The translations under genes were made by a program, and so were the position numbers. The notes beneath the pieces were generated by a model, which was not told the DNA's origin, made no database searches, and worked only from the letters and a program-made list of their open reading frames with translations. Shown piece by piece: positions 31,049 to 41,395 of a stretch of DNA of 51,334 nt (within the stretch, counting starts at the first letter, position 1; every line of letters begins with the position of its first letter). Origin of the DNA: Rikenellaceae bacterium DTU049 (GTDB lineage Bacteria; Bacteroidota; Bacteroidia; Bacteroidales; DTU049); NCBI GenBank assembly GCA_001513285.1, contig LFTI01000072.1, positions 1 through 51,334 of the forward strand, read 5' to 3'.

Positions 31049-31741
31049 TTATTTATTTTTCAAAGCTGTCTCTGCTCGAGCTATATATTTATCTATATCT
31101 CTAGCCTCTATAGAGCGAGGATATTTCTCTTGAATTTCTTTATATAGTCTGATAGCTTCTTTATAATTATCCATCATTTCATAAGTCATAGCGCAACGGT
31201 GCAAATACATTGGTGTAGTGAAATTATTATCACTATTTTTTATAGCTTTGTTATAATATTTGATGGCTAATTCATTATTATCTAATTCTAAGTAAGCATC
31301 TCCTATTGAGCCTAATGCCATCGTAGCAATAATGTTATCTTTGCCATTATATTTCTTTAAATGTGTAATAGCATCTTCATAATTTCCCTGTCTGAGATAT
31401 ATCATCCCAATATAATAATTAGCTAATTTACCAGTAGGAGTGCTACCATATTGATCTATTATATCTAAAAAACCTAAATCTAATCCATCTCCATTAAGTG
31501 CTAAATTGAAAGAATCTATCAAATAATATTGCTCAGCCATATACATACTAGCAGCTGCTTCTTCATTTTTAGGATTAGAGACAAATCTATTATATAAAAA
31601 TATAATTAATATTACTGCTGTGATGCCTATTAATACCCATGTAAGTATTTTTTGATTTTTATTAACAAAACTTTCCATCTTTGAAAAAGTACTTGGTTCT
31701 TTTTCAACGTTTACATTTCCTCCTTTTTTATCTTCTGCCAT
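31049..31741 (-). CDS. TPR protein with N-terminal TM anchor (YfgM/BamD-like)
   Basis: VLIGITAVILIIFLYNRF anchor; repeated YYIGMIYLRQGNYEDAITHLKKY / YLELDNNELAIKYYNKAI units. Confidence 0.75.
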   Translation of the reverse strand: MAEDKKGGNVNVEKEPSTFSKMESFVNKNQKILTWVLIGITAVILIIFLYNRFVSNPKNEEAAASMYMAEQYYLIDSFNLALNGDGLDLGFLDIIDQYGSTPTGKLANYYIGMIYLRQGNYEDAITHLKKYNGKDNIIATMALGSIGDAYLELDNNELAIKYYNKAIKNSDNNFTTPMYLHRCAMTYEMMDNYKEAIRLYKEIQEKYPRSIEARDIDKYIARAETALKNK

Positions 31742-32010
31742 AATTTATATTTTATATTTTGCAAAATTAAATTAATTTTTTTAAATAATAGTTTAGATTT
31801 TTTTGTTTCTTTCTTTTCATAGTTGTAAAAGAAAGAATTTAATGAGACATATAACTTTTGCTAATAGATTTATTGTAATAATTTAGTAATTAATGCGATG
31901 CCTATTTCAATAATTATTATTATTTTTGAAGATTAATTTATTAATAAAATAATTTATTTATTTTTGTATTTTAAGTGTATTTTAGCTATATTATAAATTA
32001 AGAGGAAATA

Positions 32011-32607
32011 ATGTCTTTATATAATCAAAATATTCTCAAAAGTTGGAAAATTCATCAGAATTGGACTCTATTTCTCGATAGAGATGGTGTGATAAATAAA
32101 CGCAAAATAGGAGATTATATAAAACTAATAGATGAATTTGAATTTTTACCTGATGCCAAAGAAGCCTTATCTATTCTAGCTAAATATTTTAACAAAATCA
32201 TTATAGTAACAAATCAACAAGGCATTGGCAAAGGAATAATGACAGAAGATGATTTACGTGATATACATAAATATATGTTAGAGGAAATATTGAAATCTGG
32301 TGGACGAATAGATGCTATCTATCATTGTCCAGATTTATCTAACTCGAATTCTAATTGTAGAAAACCTAATCCTTACATGGCTTTAAAGGCAAAAGAAGAT
32401 TTCCCGATGATAGATTTCTCGCATAGTATGATGGTAGGTGATAGTAAAGTAGATATGGATTTTGCTCAAAATTTAGGAATTAAAAAAATTTTTATTGGAG
32501 ATCTAGAAGAAGAAGAACTCACACTGGTAGATATAGATTTAGTATTTCTATCACTGTATGATTTTGCTATAGAAATCAAACAATATTACCAAAATTTACA
32601 ATTATGA
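32011..32607 (+). CDS. HAD-IIIA phosphatase, D-glycero-manno-heptose 1,7-bisphosphate phosphatase-like
   Basis: LFLDRDGVINKR; IIVTNQQGIGKG; CRKPNPYMALKAKED; MVGDSKVDMDFA. Confidence 0.85.
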   Translation: MSLYNQNILKSWKIHQNWTLFLDRDGVINKRKIGDYIKLIDEFEFLPDAKEALSILAKYFNKIIIVTNQQGIGKGIMTEDDLRDIHKYMLEEILKSGGRIDAIYHCPDLSNSNSNCRKPNPYMALKAKEDFPMIDFSHSMMVGDSKVDMDFAQNLGIKKIFIGDLEEEELTLVDIDLVFLSLYDFAIEIKQYYQNLQL

Positions 32608-33413
32608 AATATAATTTTTTTATTTTAATTTATATTTTTTTAGCCGTCTCATTATTCGCTCAAAATGATACTATTAATCAAAAAGATAATAATGGATTAC
32701 CGCATGGATATTGGGAGAAATATAAAGAGGGCAAACTCTTTTACAAAGGTCATTTCAATCATGGCAATCCAATAGGTGAATTTACATATTTCTATCCCGA
32801 TAATATTATTAAAACTAAACTTAGTTTTAGTGATAATGGCAAAAAGGCTTATGCTATTCATTATTATAAAAATGGTAAAAAATATGCTGAGGGCATGTAT
32901 TATGATAAAAAAAAGGAAGGTAAATGGATTTACTATGATGGATTTGATCATATCATAGCTATAGAAAATTATAAAAATGGAGAATTAAATGGAATAAGCT
33001 ACGATTTTTTTCCTAATGGAGATACACTGCAGATAGCTAATTATGTAAATGGCAAAAAAAATGGAGAATATAGACTATTTTACCCTACTAAAAGTCCTAG
33101 GATAATAGCTAATTATAAAAATGACACTATACAAGGCCTTACAAAATATTTTTATTCTAATGGACAAGTTTATGAAATAGGTAAATATCGTGATGGTCTG
33201 CGAGATAGCCTTTGGATAATGTACGATGAAAATGGAGTTGTGATATTAACTGAACTGTATAATTATGGCTCTCTCATAGAGAGAAAAGTTTATCAACCAG
33301 ACAAAGATCCAATGAAATTAGAAGATGACATTATTAAAAATATAGATCTATACAGAAAAGGTATTATAAAAGAACCATCAGAAAATGATTTTTTTAATGG
33401 TACAATTAGATGA
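32604..33413 (+). CDS. YwqK/MORN-like repeat secreted protein
   Basis: Signal peptide; repeated GYWEKYKEGKLFYKGHFNHG / GKWIYYDGF...IENYKNGELNG / GEYRLFYP units. Confidence 0.75.
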   Translation: MKYNFFILIYIFLAVSLFAQNDTINQKDNNGLPHGYWEKYKEGKLFYKGHFNHGNPIGEFTYFYPDNIIKTKLSFSDNGKKAYAIHYYKNGKKYAEGMYYDKKKEGKWIYYDGFDHIIAIENYKNGELNGISYDFFPNGDTLQIANYVNGKKNGEYRLFYPTKSPRIIANYKNDTIQGLTKYFYSNGQVYEIGKYRDGLRDSLWIMYDENGVVILTELYNYGSLIERKVYQPDKDPMKLEDDIIKNIDLYRKGIIKEPSENDFFNGTIR

Positions 33414-34081
33414 AAAAGTATTTGATTATTTTATTTTCTATTTTTTGTTTTTTTAGTTGCCAAAAAGAAACTGAAAATTTGGATATTGGTTATTCATATT
33501 ATGTAGCTGAACCAGGATATTACCTTACTTATGAGGTAGATTCTATTTATTTCGATGATTTCTCAGGTACCTCAGATACTAATTACTTTTGGATTAAAGA
33601 ATTTATGGAATCTTCATTTATAGACAATGAAGGACGACAAGCTTATCGCATAGAACGTTGGTATAAATATAATGATACACTGCCTTGGCTGCTAAAAAAT
33701 GTATGGTATAGCGTGAAAACTGATAAAAACATTGAAAGAGTAGAAGAAAATATTAGATATATAAAATTGATATTCCCTGTTAAAAATAATGCAAAATGGG
33801 ACGGTAATGCTTTAAACAATATAGATTATCAAGAATATAAATATACAAATGCTCATAGACCATTTAATATTTCTAATTTCGCCTTTGATTCTACAGTGAA
33901 AGTGCTGCAAGATAGCTTTGTAAACCTAAAGTATAATCATTACAAATATGAGATTTATGCTAAAAATGTAGGCTTAATAAAAAAAGTTTATATAAATTTG
34001 GAAAATAAAGATAATATGTCGGGCGAAATTAAAAATGGTGTCAAATATGAATGGAGGTTAATTGATTATGGTAAAGAATAA
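33410..34081 (+). CDS. Hypothetical lipoprotein
   Basis: Lipobox-like MKKYLIILFSIFCFFSCQKE; body ends KNVGLIKK. Confidence 0.7.
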   Translation: MKKYLIILFSIFCFFSCQKETENLDIGYSYYVAEPGYYLTYEVDSIYFDDFSGTSDTNYFWIKEFMESSFIDNEGRQAYRIERWYKYNDTLPWLLKNVWYSVKTDKNIERVEENIRYIKLIFPVKNNAKWDGNALNNIDYQEYKYTNAHRPFNISNFAFDSTVKVLQDSFVNLKYNHYKYEIYAKNVGLIKKVYINLENKDNMSGEIKNGVKYEWRLIDYGKE

Positions 34082-35726
34082 ATTGTTTTTATTAATTTTT
34101 ATTATCTTTTTAGCTAGCACAATATATGCACAGATTTATTATCGAGTAGATTTCACTAATAAATATAATACTAATTTCTCATTAGACCATCCAGAGGAAT
34201 ATCTCTCTACAAGAGCTATAGATAGACGAATTAAATTTAATATCCCAATTGATAGTACAGACCTACCAGTGAATAGCTGGTATTTGGATAGTTTGAGAAA
34301 CCTTGGTTGCGAAATAGTCCATTCATCTAAATGGTTTAATTCTGCTGTTATCAAAATAAATGATAGCAATTTAGTTAATACTATTGCACAATTATCTTGC
34401 GTAAGTAATGTACAACTTGTTAAACCAATTGTTAATAAAGATGCAAATAATGATAAAAAAACATCTACACAATATATTGATTATGAAAATATTAAAAATA
34501 AAAGAGTAAAAATCCCCAATACTATCTATGGCTTTTCAACTAATCAAAATCAAATGATTGGGATACATATATTGCATCAATTCGGATATAGAGGAGATGG
34601 AATAGTGATAGCAGTGATGGATGCTGGTTTTTCTGGTGTGGATAGGGTACCATTTTTTGATAGTTTGAGATTACAAAATAGATTATTAGGAACAAGAGAT
34701 TTTGTATATCCTGATAATAATGTATACAATAAAAGTACACATGGCACATCGGTATTAGCTTTAATGGCAAGTAATATTCCAAATATCTTAGTTGGCACAG
34801 CACCTAGAGCATCTTATTGGCTTATTAGAACTGAGGACCCTGCGACAGAATACATCATTGAAGAAGAAAATTGGATAGTAGGAGCAGAGTTCGCTGATAG
34901 TGTAGGAGCAGATATTATAAATTCATCCCTTGGATATACTACTTTTAACTTATCATCACAAAATCACACATATATGGATTTAGATGGTAAAACTGCAAGG
35001 GCAAGCAAAGGAGCTACTATGGCAGCCAGAAAAGGAATTATAGTTTGCAACAGTGCTGGCAATAGCGGTAATTTATATTGGCATTATATAGGAGTCCCAG
35101 CAGATGCAGATAGTATTATCACTGTAGGTGCTGTAGATTCTTTAGGAGTCCTAGCATCATTCTCATCGAGAGGCCCTACATCTGATGGACGTATAAAACC
35201 TACTGTTTGTGCTCAAGGAGCTCAAGTATATACTGGAACACAAGATAGTAGCATTATAATTGGCAATGGTACCTCTTTTAGCTCTCCTATTATAGCTGGT
35301 GCTACAGCTTGTCTATTGCAAAAACATCCTAATGTAGATCCTATAAATATAATACAAGCTATAGTAAAAAGTGGAAATAAATATCTAACACCTGATAATA
35401 ACTATGGGTATGGTATTCCAAATTTTGCTGTTGCTGATATTTTCGCAAATGATACATCAATATCTACACCCATATGGTTAGAAAATTCTCCATACATTTA
35501 TCCTAATCCTTTCACCTCTTCATTGAATATTATTTATAAATCTAATAAAAAAGACATCATTAATCTAGCTTTATATTCCATTAATGGCAAGCAAATATTC
35601 AGTAATGTTTATAAATTGTATCCTGGGAATAATTATATCGTATTAGATCAATTAGATTCATTAGCTACAGGTACATATTTGTTATCTATTGGAGCGCATA
35701 ACCCAATAAAACTTATTAAAAATTAA
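34062..35726 (+). CDS. Subtilisin-like S8 peptidase with T9SS type A sorting domain
   Basis: Catalytic motifs VIAVMDAGFSG (Asp), STHGTSVLALM (His), GNGTSFSSPIIAG (Ser); C-terminal PYIYPNPFTSSLNI...GTYLLSIGAHNPIKLIKN. Confidence 0.92.
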   Translation: MIMVKNKLFLLIFIIFLASTIYAQIYYRVDFTNKYNTNFSLDHPEEYLSTRAIDRRIKFNIPIDSTDLPVNSWYLDSLRNLGCEIVHSSKWFNSAVIKINDSNLVNTIAQLSCVSNVQLVKPIVNKDANNDKKTSTQYIDYENIKNKRVKIPNTIYGFSTNQNQMIGIHILHQFGYRGDGIVIAVMDAGFSGVDRVPFFDSLRLQNRLLGTRDFVYPDNNVYNKSTHGTSVLALMASNIPNILVGTAPRASYWLIRTEDPATEYIIEEENWIVGAEFADSVGADIINSSLGYTTFNLSSQNHTYMDLDGKTARASKGATMAARKGIIVCNSAGNSGNLYWHYIGVPADADSIITVGAVDSLGVLASFSSRGPTSDGRIKPTVCAQGAQVYTGTQDSSIIIGNGTSFSSPIIAGATACLLQKHPNVDPINIIQAIVKSGNKYLTPDNNYGYGIPNFAVADIFANDTSISTPIWLENSPYIYPNPFTSSLNIIYKSNKKDIINLALYSINGKQIFSNVYKLYPGNNYIVLDQLDSLATGTYLLSIGAHNPIKLIKN

Positions 35727-35895
35727 AATTTTATTGTAATTTGTAAAGTTTTGCCACATTATTAATGGTTTTAGCTGTGAGCTTAATGTGAAAACACTTT
35801 TTGATGCTATTGAAAAACCTGTGGTGAGCAAAGCCGAGCCATGGTTTGAAATTAATCCGAAAATTTTAAAAAAAAATTGTATATTTGTAACATAA

Positions 35896-35939
35896 TAATA
35901 TTCATAGCACACGGTTTAAACCGTGTGCTATGAATATTA
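35896..35939. repeat. 44-bp perfect palindrome TAATATTCATAGCACACGGTTTAAACCGTGTGCTATGAATATTA
   Basis: Base-by-base check: 22 of 22 pairs complementary, no loop. Confidence 0.95.
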
Positions 35940-36130
35940 ACGAATAATAAAACCGTTTCAGGTTGTCTAAAAAACCTGTTGTGAGTTAAGATGAACCATG
36001 TTTTATGTTAAAAACTGAAATTTTTAAACAGAATCAATTTCAGTTTAAAAATAAAGTTTTATATTTGTAAGAAAATAAAAGTCCAAACAACGTTGTGAAA
36101 CTTGACAAAAACTCTCTTATTTTCAATAAC

Positions 36131-37393
36131 CTATATTACATCATTATGGTACATGTCTAAGTTTACAAAAGTGGCGAGTAATAGGGTAAATGCCCAGTAA
36201 GAGGATCCTCCATAGCTAATAAATGGCAATGGTATTCCTATGACTGGTACTAATCCTACTGTCATTCCAATATTTATAAATATATGTAGGAATAAAAGTG
36301 ATGCTACTGAATATCCATAAACTCTTGAAAAAATAGATCTTTGTCTTTCCGCTAATTTTAGAATTCGTAATAATAAAATTAAATATAATGATAAAACTAC
36401 TAAAGCCCCTATAAATCCCCATTCTTCACCAATTGCACAAAAAATAAAATCTGTTGTTTGTTCTGGAACAAATTTCATTTGTGTTTGGCTACCTTCTAAA
36501 AATCCTTTACCAGTTAATCCTCCAGAACCTATTGCTATCATAGATTGTCGTAGATTCCAAGATGCTCCTTTAGGATCATCTTTTAGGCCTAGCATTACTT
36601 CTATTCTCTCTTGATGATGGGGCATAAGCATCTTGTAAAAATAATTAACTCCTACTATCAATATTATACTAATTACGTAAATCTCTACAAACCTAATAAT
36701 TAATTTTCGTTTTTTCCTGAAAATAAATATAAATATCAATGTGATTGCTGTCAGGATTAATAAAAAAATAAATTGTTTTATTAAAAAAGATAGAATAAAT
36801 ACTAATATAAACCAAAAACCAATAAAAATGACATATGAAGGTAAGCCCTCACGATATAATGCTAAAATAAATGCAAAAAAGATAAGCATTGTGCCTATAT
36901 CTTTTTGTAAAAATATCAAAAGCATAGGGATAGCTATTACTATTAAAACATTCCTCATAGTTTTATTTATGTTTCGCTTAGCATCAGGATCACTCCATAT
37001 TTTGGATATTAATAGAGCAGTTGTATATTTAGCAAATTCTGATGGTTGCAATCTAATGCCATTACCTATATCTAGCCAAGCCCTATTGCCACCTACTACG
37101 GCTCCAATTACTAAAACTAAAAATAATAATACTAATATTACTCCATAAAATATCTCGGCAGCATTTGAAAACAAATGTGGATTAGAATATATAATTAATA
37201 CAAATAACAATAATCCTGTTAATATCCAAACAAATTGTTTTACATGTATGTATTTAAAAGATAAACTAAAAAAATTTATGCCATCTTGATATGATGCAGA
37301 ATAAATACTTATCAATCCTATAATGGAAAGAATTATATATATTGAGATAATAATTATATCTGGGGGGAATCTTTTATTTTTATTTTGCTGCAT
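36131..37393 (-). CDS. rodA: Rod shape-determining protein RodA (SEDS glycosyltransferase)
   Basis: Polytopic; QPSEFAKYTTALLI; GGLTGKGFLEGSQTQMKFVPEQTTDFIFCAIGEEWGF; PLPFISYGGSSYW. Confidence 0.93.
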   Translation of the reverse strand: MQQNKNKRFPPDIIIISIYIILSIIGLISIYSASYQDGINFFSLSFKYIHVKQFVWILTGLLLFVLIIYSNPHLFSNAAEIFYGVILVLLFLVLVIGAVVGGNRAWLDIGNGIRLQPSEFAKYTTALLISKIWSDPDAKRNINKTMRNVLIVIAIPMLLIFLQKDIGTMLIFFAFILALYREGLPSYVIFIGFWFILVFILSFLIKQFIFLLILTAITLIFIFIFRKKRKLIIRFVEIYVISIILIVGVNYFYKMLMPHHQERIEVMLGLKDDPKGASWNLRQSMIAIGSGGLTGKGFLEGSQTQMKFVPEQTTDFIFCAIGEEWGFIGALVVLSLYLILLLRILKLAERQRSIFSRVYGYSVASLLFLHIFINIGMTVGLVPVIGIPLPFISYGGSSYWAFTLLLATFVNLDMYHNDVI

Positions 37394-37476
37394 ATTTAGA
37401 CATCATTTAAGCACTTTAGATTATTAATATTTTCTTATCTAATTTTAATTATTTCATTTTGTTGTTTTTTATACAA

Positions 37477-39291
37477 TTATTTAATTAAAAAATCTGCTGC
37501 TTTCATTCTGTTTTCTAAATCGGTACGCTTAATAGTATCTGTTAGGTATTTCTCCATCATTAAGCTAGCAATAGGTCCTCCATACGAGGCTCCCCACCCT
37601 GCATTTTCTACTAAAACAGCTATCGCTATTTTAGGATTTTCTACAGGACCGAAAGCTATAAAAACACTATGACTTTTTCTAGGTGGATCCTGTGCAGTAC
37701 CAGTTTTGGCAGCCACGCGTATTTCAGGTAATTGTGCTATTGTTGCTGTACCACTGGTAACTGCTTTTTCCATACCTTCTACGATGAGATCAAAGTATTT
37801 CTCATTAATAGGAACTACAATTTTATTTTTATATCTAGGATTTAAACTGTCTGGATGTCCTATAGCACGTACTATATGTGGAGGTATGTACCATCCTTTA
37901 TTAGCAATGATTGCAGCTAAATTAGCTAATTGTAGCGGCGTAGCGCCAATCTCACCTTGCCCAATAGCTACAGAAACAATACCATCAGCTTTCCAATTTC
38001 TAGTTCCTTTTAATCTATTATAATATTCAGAAGTAGGTACGAACCCACTATATTCATTTGGTAAATCTACTCCCAGTGGTATGCCAAATCCAAGTATATT
38101 TACATAATATCGCCATCTTTCATATCCTATACTAGATTTTCCAAAATATTTATTATCTACAAAAACTTTAAATACTTGACAAAAAAAAGTATTACAAGAA
38201 TATTGAATACCACTAATTATATTTACTGGAGAGGGATGCCCATGGCAGCCTATAGTGTGTGAACCTATGCGATAACCTCCATAACAGCCAAAAGATGTTT
38301 TTTCATCGATAAAATTCTCTTGCAATGCAGCTAAACCGTTTACAATCTTGAATGTACTGCCAGGTGGATACCTTGTCATAGTAGCTCTATTGTATAAAGT
38401 ATGATTTTTATTGTCATTGCTTAGCATTATATAATTTTTATTCCTTTCTCTACCTGTCAATAAATTAGGATCATAACTGGGAGAAGATATGAGGGCTAAA
38501 ATTTCTCCAGTTTGAGGATTTATTGCTACGATAGCACCACGTTTATTTTGCATTAGTTCTTCACCATATTGTTGTAAATCAGCATCAATACTTGTATATA
38601 AATCTTTCCCATTAATCATAGTAGAATCTAATTGTCCATTTTTGTAGCTATCCACTATTCTATTATGTACATCTGCTATATAGACTTTTACACCTTTGTG
38701 TCCTCTTAAATCTTTTTCATAAAATTCTTCTAATCCAGTGACTCCTACATAATCACCCATTTGATAATATGAATCTTCTTCAATTTTTTTTGGGCTAGCT
38801 TCTGAAATATACCCTAATAAATGAGCACCAGTTTTTAATGGATAATTACGCGTGAATCGTTTTTCTACGATTATGCCATTAAATTCACTCTCATGCTCAT
38901 AAAAATAGCTAACCGCTGCATCTGGCATATCTTCATATACTATTACTGGTTGATAACCACCCATTTTCTTGTTCTTTTCTATTTTAGTTTTTAATAATTT
39001 TGTATCTGTATCTAATAATTGAGCTATATAATTTGTATCAAAAGGTTCTAATTCATAAGGGATAATTGCCAAATTATATATTGGCCTCCAACCTGCTAAT
39101 ATTTTACCATTAGCATCATATATAGTTCCTCTCTGTGGATATTCATACACATATCTGAGAGTATTTTTTTCTGCTAATGTTTTATAAGTAGGATCAATTA
39201 TTTGAATATAAAATATCCTCACGCCTAATACTATAAATGCAATTATAAAAATATAAACAAAAAATAATTTTCTATTGTCGTATGAACGCAT
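37477..39291 (-). CDS. mrdA: Penicillin-binding protein 2
   Basis: Transpeptidase motifs PPGSTFKIV (SxxK), SCNTFF (SxN), AAKTGTAQDPP (KTG); paired with rodA. Confidence 0.93.
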   Translation of the reverse strand: MRSYDNRKLFFVYIFIIAFIVLGVRIFYIQIIDPTYKTLAEKNTLRYVYEYPQRGTIYDANGKILAGWRPIYNLAIIPYELEPFDTNYIAQLLDTDTKLLKTKIEKNKKMGGYQPVIVYEDMPDAAVSYFYEHESEFNGIIVEKRFTRNYPLKTGAHLLGYISEASPKKIEEDSYYQMGDYVGVTGLEEFYEKDLRGHKGVKVYIADVHNRIVDSYKNGQLDSTMINGKDLYTSIDADLQQYGEELMQNKRGAIVAINPQTGEILALISSPSYDPNLLTGRERNKNYIMLSNDNKNHTLYNRATMTRYPPGSTFKIVNGLAALQENFIDEKTSFGCYGGYRIGSHTIGCHGHPSPVNIISGIQYSCNTFFCQVFKVFVDNKYFGKSSIGYERWRYYVNILGFGIPLGVDLPNEYSGFVPTSEYYNRLKGTRNWKADGIVSVAIGQGEIGATPLQLANLAAIIANKGWYIPPHIVRAIGHPDSLNPRYKNKIVVPINEKYFDLIVEGMEKAVTSGTATIAQLPEIRVAAKTGTAQDPPRKSHSVFIAFGPVENPKIAIAVLVENAGWGASYGGPIASLMMEKYLTDTIKRTDLENRMKAADFLIK

Positions 39292-39344
39292 TTAATTTAT
39301 TTGAAAATTTTTTACAAAAATATAAATAAAATCATTGTAAAAAT

Positions 39345-39899
39345 TTAAAAGATATATGGATAATTATTCTTAAGATAATTCAAGACATTGACAAATCTAT
39401 GTTCTAATTGTTGAGAAACAATGAAGTAGTTTTTTTTAGCTTTTATTAATTCATTTTCATAAATATTAAATAGTTCTAAACGATTGTCTGGGTTTTCTCT
39501 TAATGGGTCATAGTTCCACTCTATATCTGGATAGCAGAGTAAATATAAATCTATGGATTGCCTATGAAATGCATCTGTTATCCATTGTGGACATTTTTTA
39601 TATTTGTATATTAGCCAAATATAGATTACTAGCATTTCAGTATCATAAATTACAACTTTGCTATTATTAGTCGGTTGTTTATTTATCATTTCCCATTGTT
39701 TTTTTGCTATTTCTATTACATCATCATAGTTATATGGCCTGTCTAGTTTCAATAAATATTCACGAGCATACTCAGGAGTATAATCAGTTTTGAAATAATT
39801 AGCTAATTGCTCTGCTAACCATGTTTTACCAGTAGATTCTGGCCCAGTAATTCCTATTTTTATGGGTAATTTAACCTTCAATTTTTTATATTTTTGCAA
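39345..39899 (-). CDS. NadR-like AAA/P-loop kinase-type ATPase
   Basis: KIGITGPESTGKTWLAEQLANYF...YTPEYAREYLLKLDRPYNYDDVIEIAKKQ. Confidence 0.8.
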   Translation of the reverse strand: MQKYKKLKVKLPIKIGITGPESTGKTWLAEQLANYFKTDYTPEYAREYLLKLDRPYNYDDVIEIAKKQWEMINKQPTNNSKVVIYDTEMLVIYIWLIYKYKKCPQWITDAFHRQSIDLYLLCYPDIEWNYDPLRENPDNRLELFNIYENELIKAKKNYFIVSQQLEHRFVNVLNYLKNNYPYIF

Positions 39900-39944
39900 A
39901 AATATATGATTTATATTATATTAATGCGTTTGAAATTTTAAATG

Positions 39945-39952
39945 TAATTTTG
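39945..39952 (+). promoter_or_regulatory. Candidate -7 element TAATTTTG, followed by near-palindrome attacaaaaaatttttttgtaat
   Basis: TAnnTTTG match 32 nt before ATG 39985. Confidence 0.3.
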
Positions 39953-39984
39953 ATTACAAAAAATTTTTTTGTAATAATATAAAA

Positions 39985-41244
39985 ATGAGCAAAGAAGCAG
40001 TTAAAGATTTTTTTAAACAAATATCTCCTAAAAGTTATTTTGATATAGCTATTATTTTACCCTTAATAACACTATTTTTATATCCTTCTCACGCCGCCTA
40101 TGGAGTAGTCGGCTTTGTAATACTTTGTATTTATGGAATTATTAAAAAGGATTTAGTTTTTCATTGGAATATAAATATATTATGGGTGGGATTTTTTGTT
40201 TTATACGTTATATTTTTTTTGAAAGCTACTGATACTAAAGAAGGACTTTTTGAATTAGAAAAAAAATTATCTTTCTTAGTTTTTGGTATTTTGTTTTTAT
40301 TTAAATCAAAAAAACCTTTATCATTACCATTTTGGATAATTTCATTTATGTTATTAGTAATTATCAGGAGCGCTATTGGTTTTGTAGAATCTATCATTAT
40401 GTATAATGAAATTCATATTTTGCCAGCTTTTTTCACTTCTAGATTTTCTCAACACATACATCCATCTTATTTGAGTTTCTATATTATCATTTGCTTAATC
40501 ATTACATTTTATTGGGAATATAAAAAAGTTATCAATTTCCCTAAATGGTTTTTAATAATTTTTTCAATAATTTCAATAGTTAGCATATTATTACTGTCAT
40601 CATTATCGGCTAATTTATTTTTATTTTTTACAATTTTAACAATAATTATTTATTATTTATATAAAAAGTTAAAACCACTTTTAGCTTCTACCATTGCCAT
40701 TTTATTCATTATAATTAGTTTTGTGGTAATTAAATATGGACATTTCAGAGCAATTAATTTTAGTGAAACATATAATAATACTATTACATTTCTAAAAAAT
40801 CCTAAAGAATATATAGATGCAGATCAATATATTAAAAAAGCTAATGAAAAAAGATTAATATTATGGACCCTAAGTTGGCAAAAAATTAAAGAAAATCCTA
40901 TGGGCTATGGAGTAGGTAGTGCTGGTGATGTTTATAGAAATGTATATAGCCAATACGGCCTTACCTCGCTTATGGACCCTTTATTAGACTCACACAATCA
41001 ATATTTACGGATAGCATTAGAAATGGGAGTTATCGGTATTTTTGCTTATTTAGCTATCATTTGTGCATATATTGTTAAAGCCATTAAACAAAAAAAATAT
41101 TTACTTTTATATGTAATGATATGTTTTTTATATTTTGGTATGTGGGAGTCTATATTGCAACGTCAATCTGGTGTAATATTTTTTACTTATATGATAACAT
41201 TTTTATTTCTTTATGAACCAGTTTTTTCTAAAAAGAAAATCTAA
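39985..41244 (+). CDS. O-antigen ligase / polymerase-like membrane protein
   Basis: Polytopic; ENPMGYGVGSAGDVYRN...DSHNQYLRIALEMGVIGIFAYLAI. Confidence 0.8.
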   Translation: MSKEAVKDFFKQISPKSYFDIAIILPLITLFLYPSHAAYGVVGFVILCIYGIIKKDLVFHWNINILWVGFFVLYVIFFLKATDTKEGLFELEKKLSFLVFGILFLFKSKKPLSLPFWIISFMLLVIIRSAIGFVESIIMYNEIHILPAFFTSRFSQHIHPSYLSFYIIICLIITFYWEYKKVINFPKWFLIIFSIISIVSILLLSSLSANLFLFFTILTIIIYYLYKKLKPLLASTIAILFIIISFVVIKYGHFRAINFSETYNNTITFLKNPKEYIDADQYIKKANEKRLILWTLSWQKIKENPMGYGVGSAGDVYRNVYSQYGLTSLMDPLLDSHNQYLRIALEMGVIGIFAYLAIICAYIVKAIKQKKYLLLYVMICFLYFGMWESILQRQSGVIFFTYMITFLFLYEPVFSKKKI

Positions 41245-41255
41245 AGACTTATTTT

Positions 41256-41384
41256 ATGAAAAAATTACTTATAGTTAGTTCTAATTCTATACATTTATTT
41301 AATTTTTATAATTTGATAAATTCTTATTTCGACTACATAGATATAGCTACTGATAGCATTTATAATGAATTATTAAATAATTAA
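41256..41384 (+). pseudogene. 42-codon N-terminal remnant, possibly of a glycosyltransferase
   Basis: Translated by hand: MKKLLIVSSNSIHLFNFYNLINSYFDYIDIATDSIYNELLNN*; lies between two glycan genes; absent from supplied ORF track. Confidence 0.4.
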
Positions 41385-41395
41385 AAATGTAAATT

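Noticed and set aside
31806-31838. Hairpin ttctttctttt...aaaagaaagaa as a third copy of the family 2 hairpin
   Set aside because: Stem sequence differs and the conserved tail is missing; simple purine/pyrimidine-rich inverted repeat
32604-33413. YwqK-type protein as the antitoxin of a toxin-antitoxin system
   Set aside because: No toxin gene beside it; signal peptide and MORN-like repeats favour an exported protein
36741-37148. Plus-strand ORF of 135 aa
   Set aside because: Antisense to rodA
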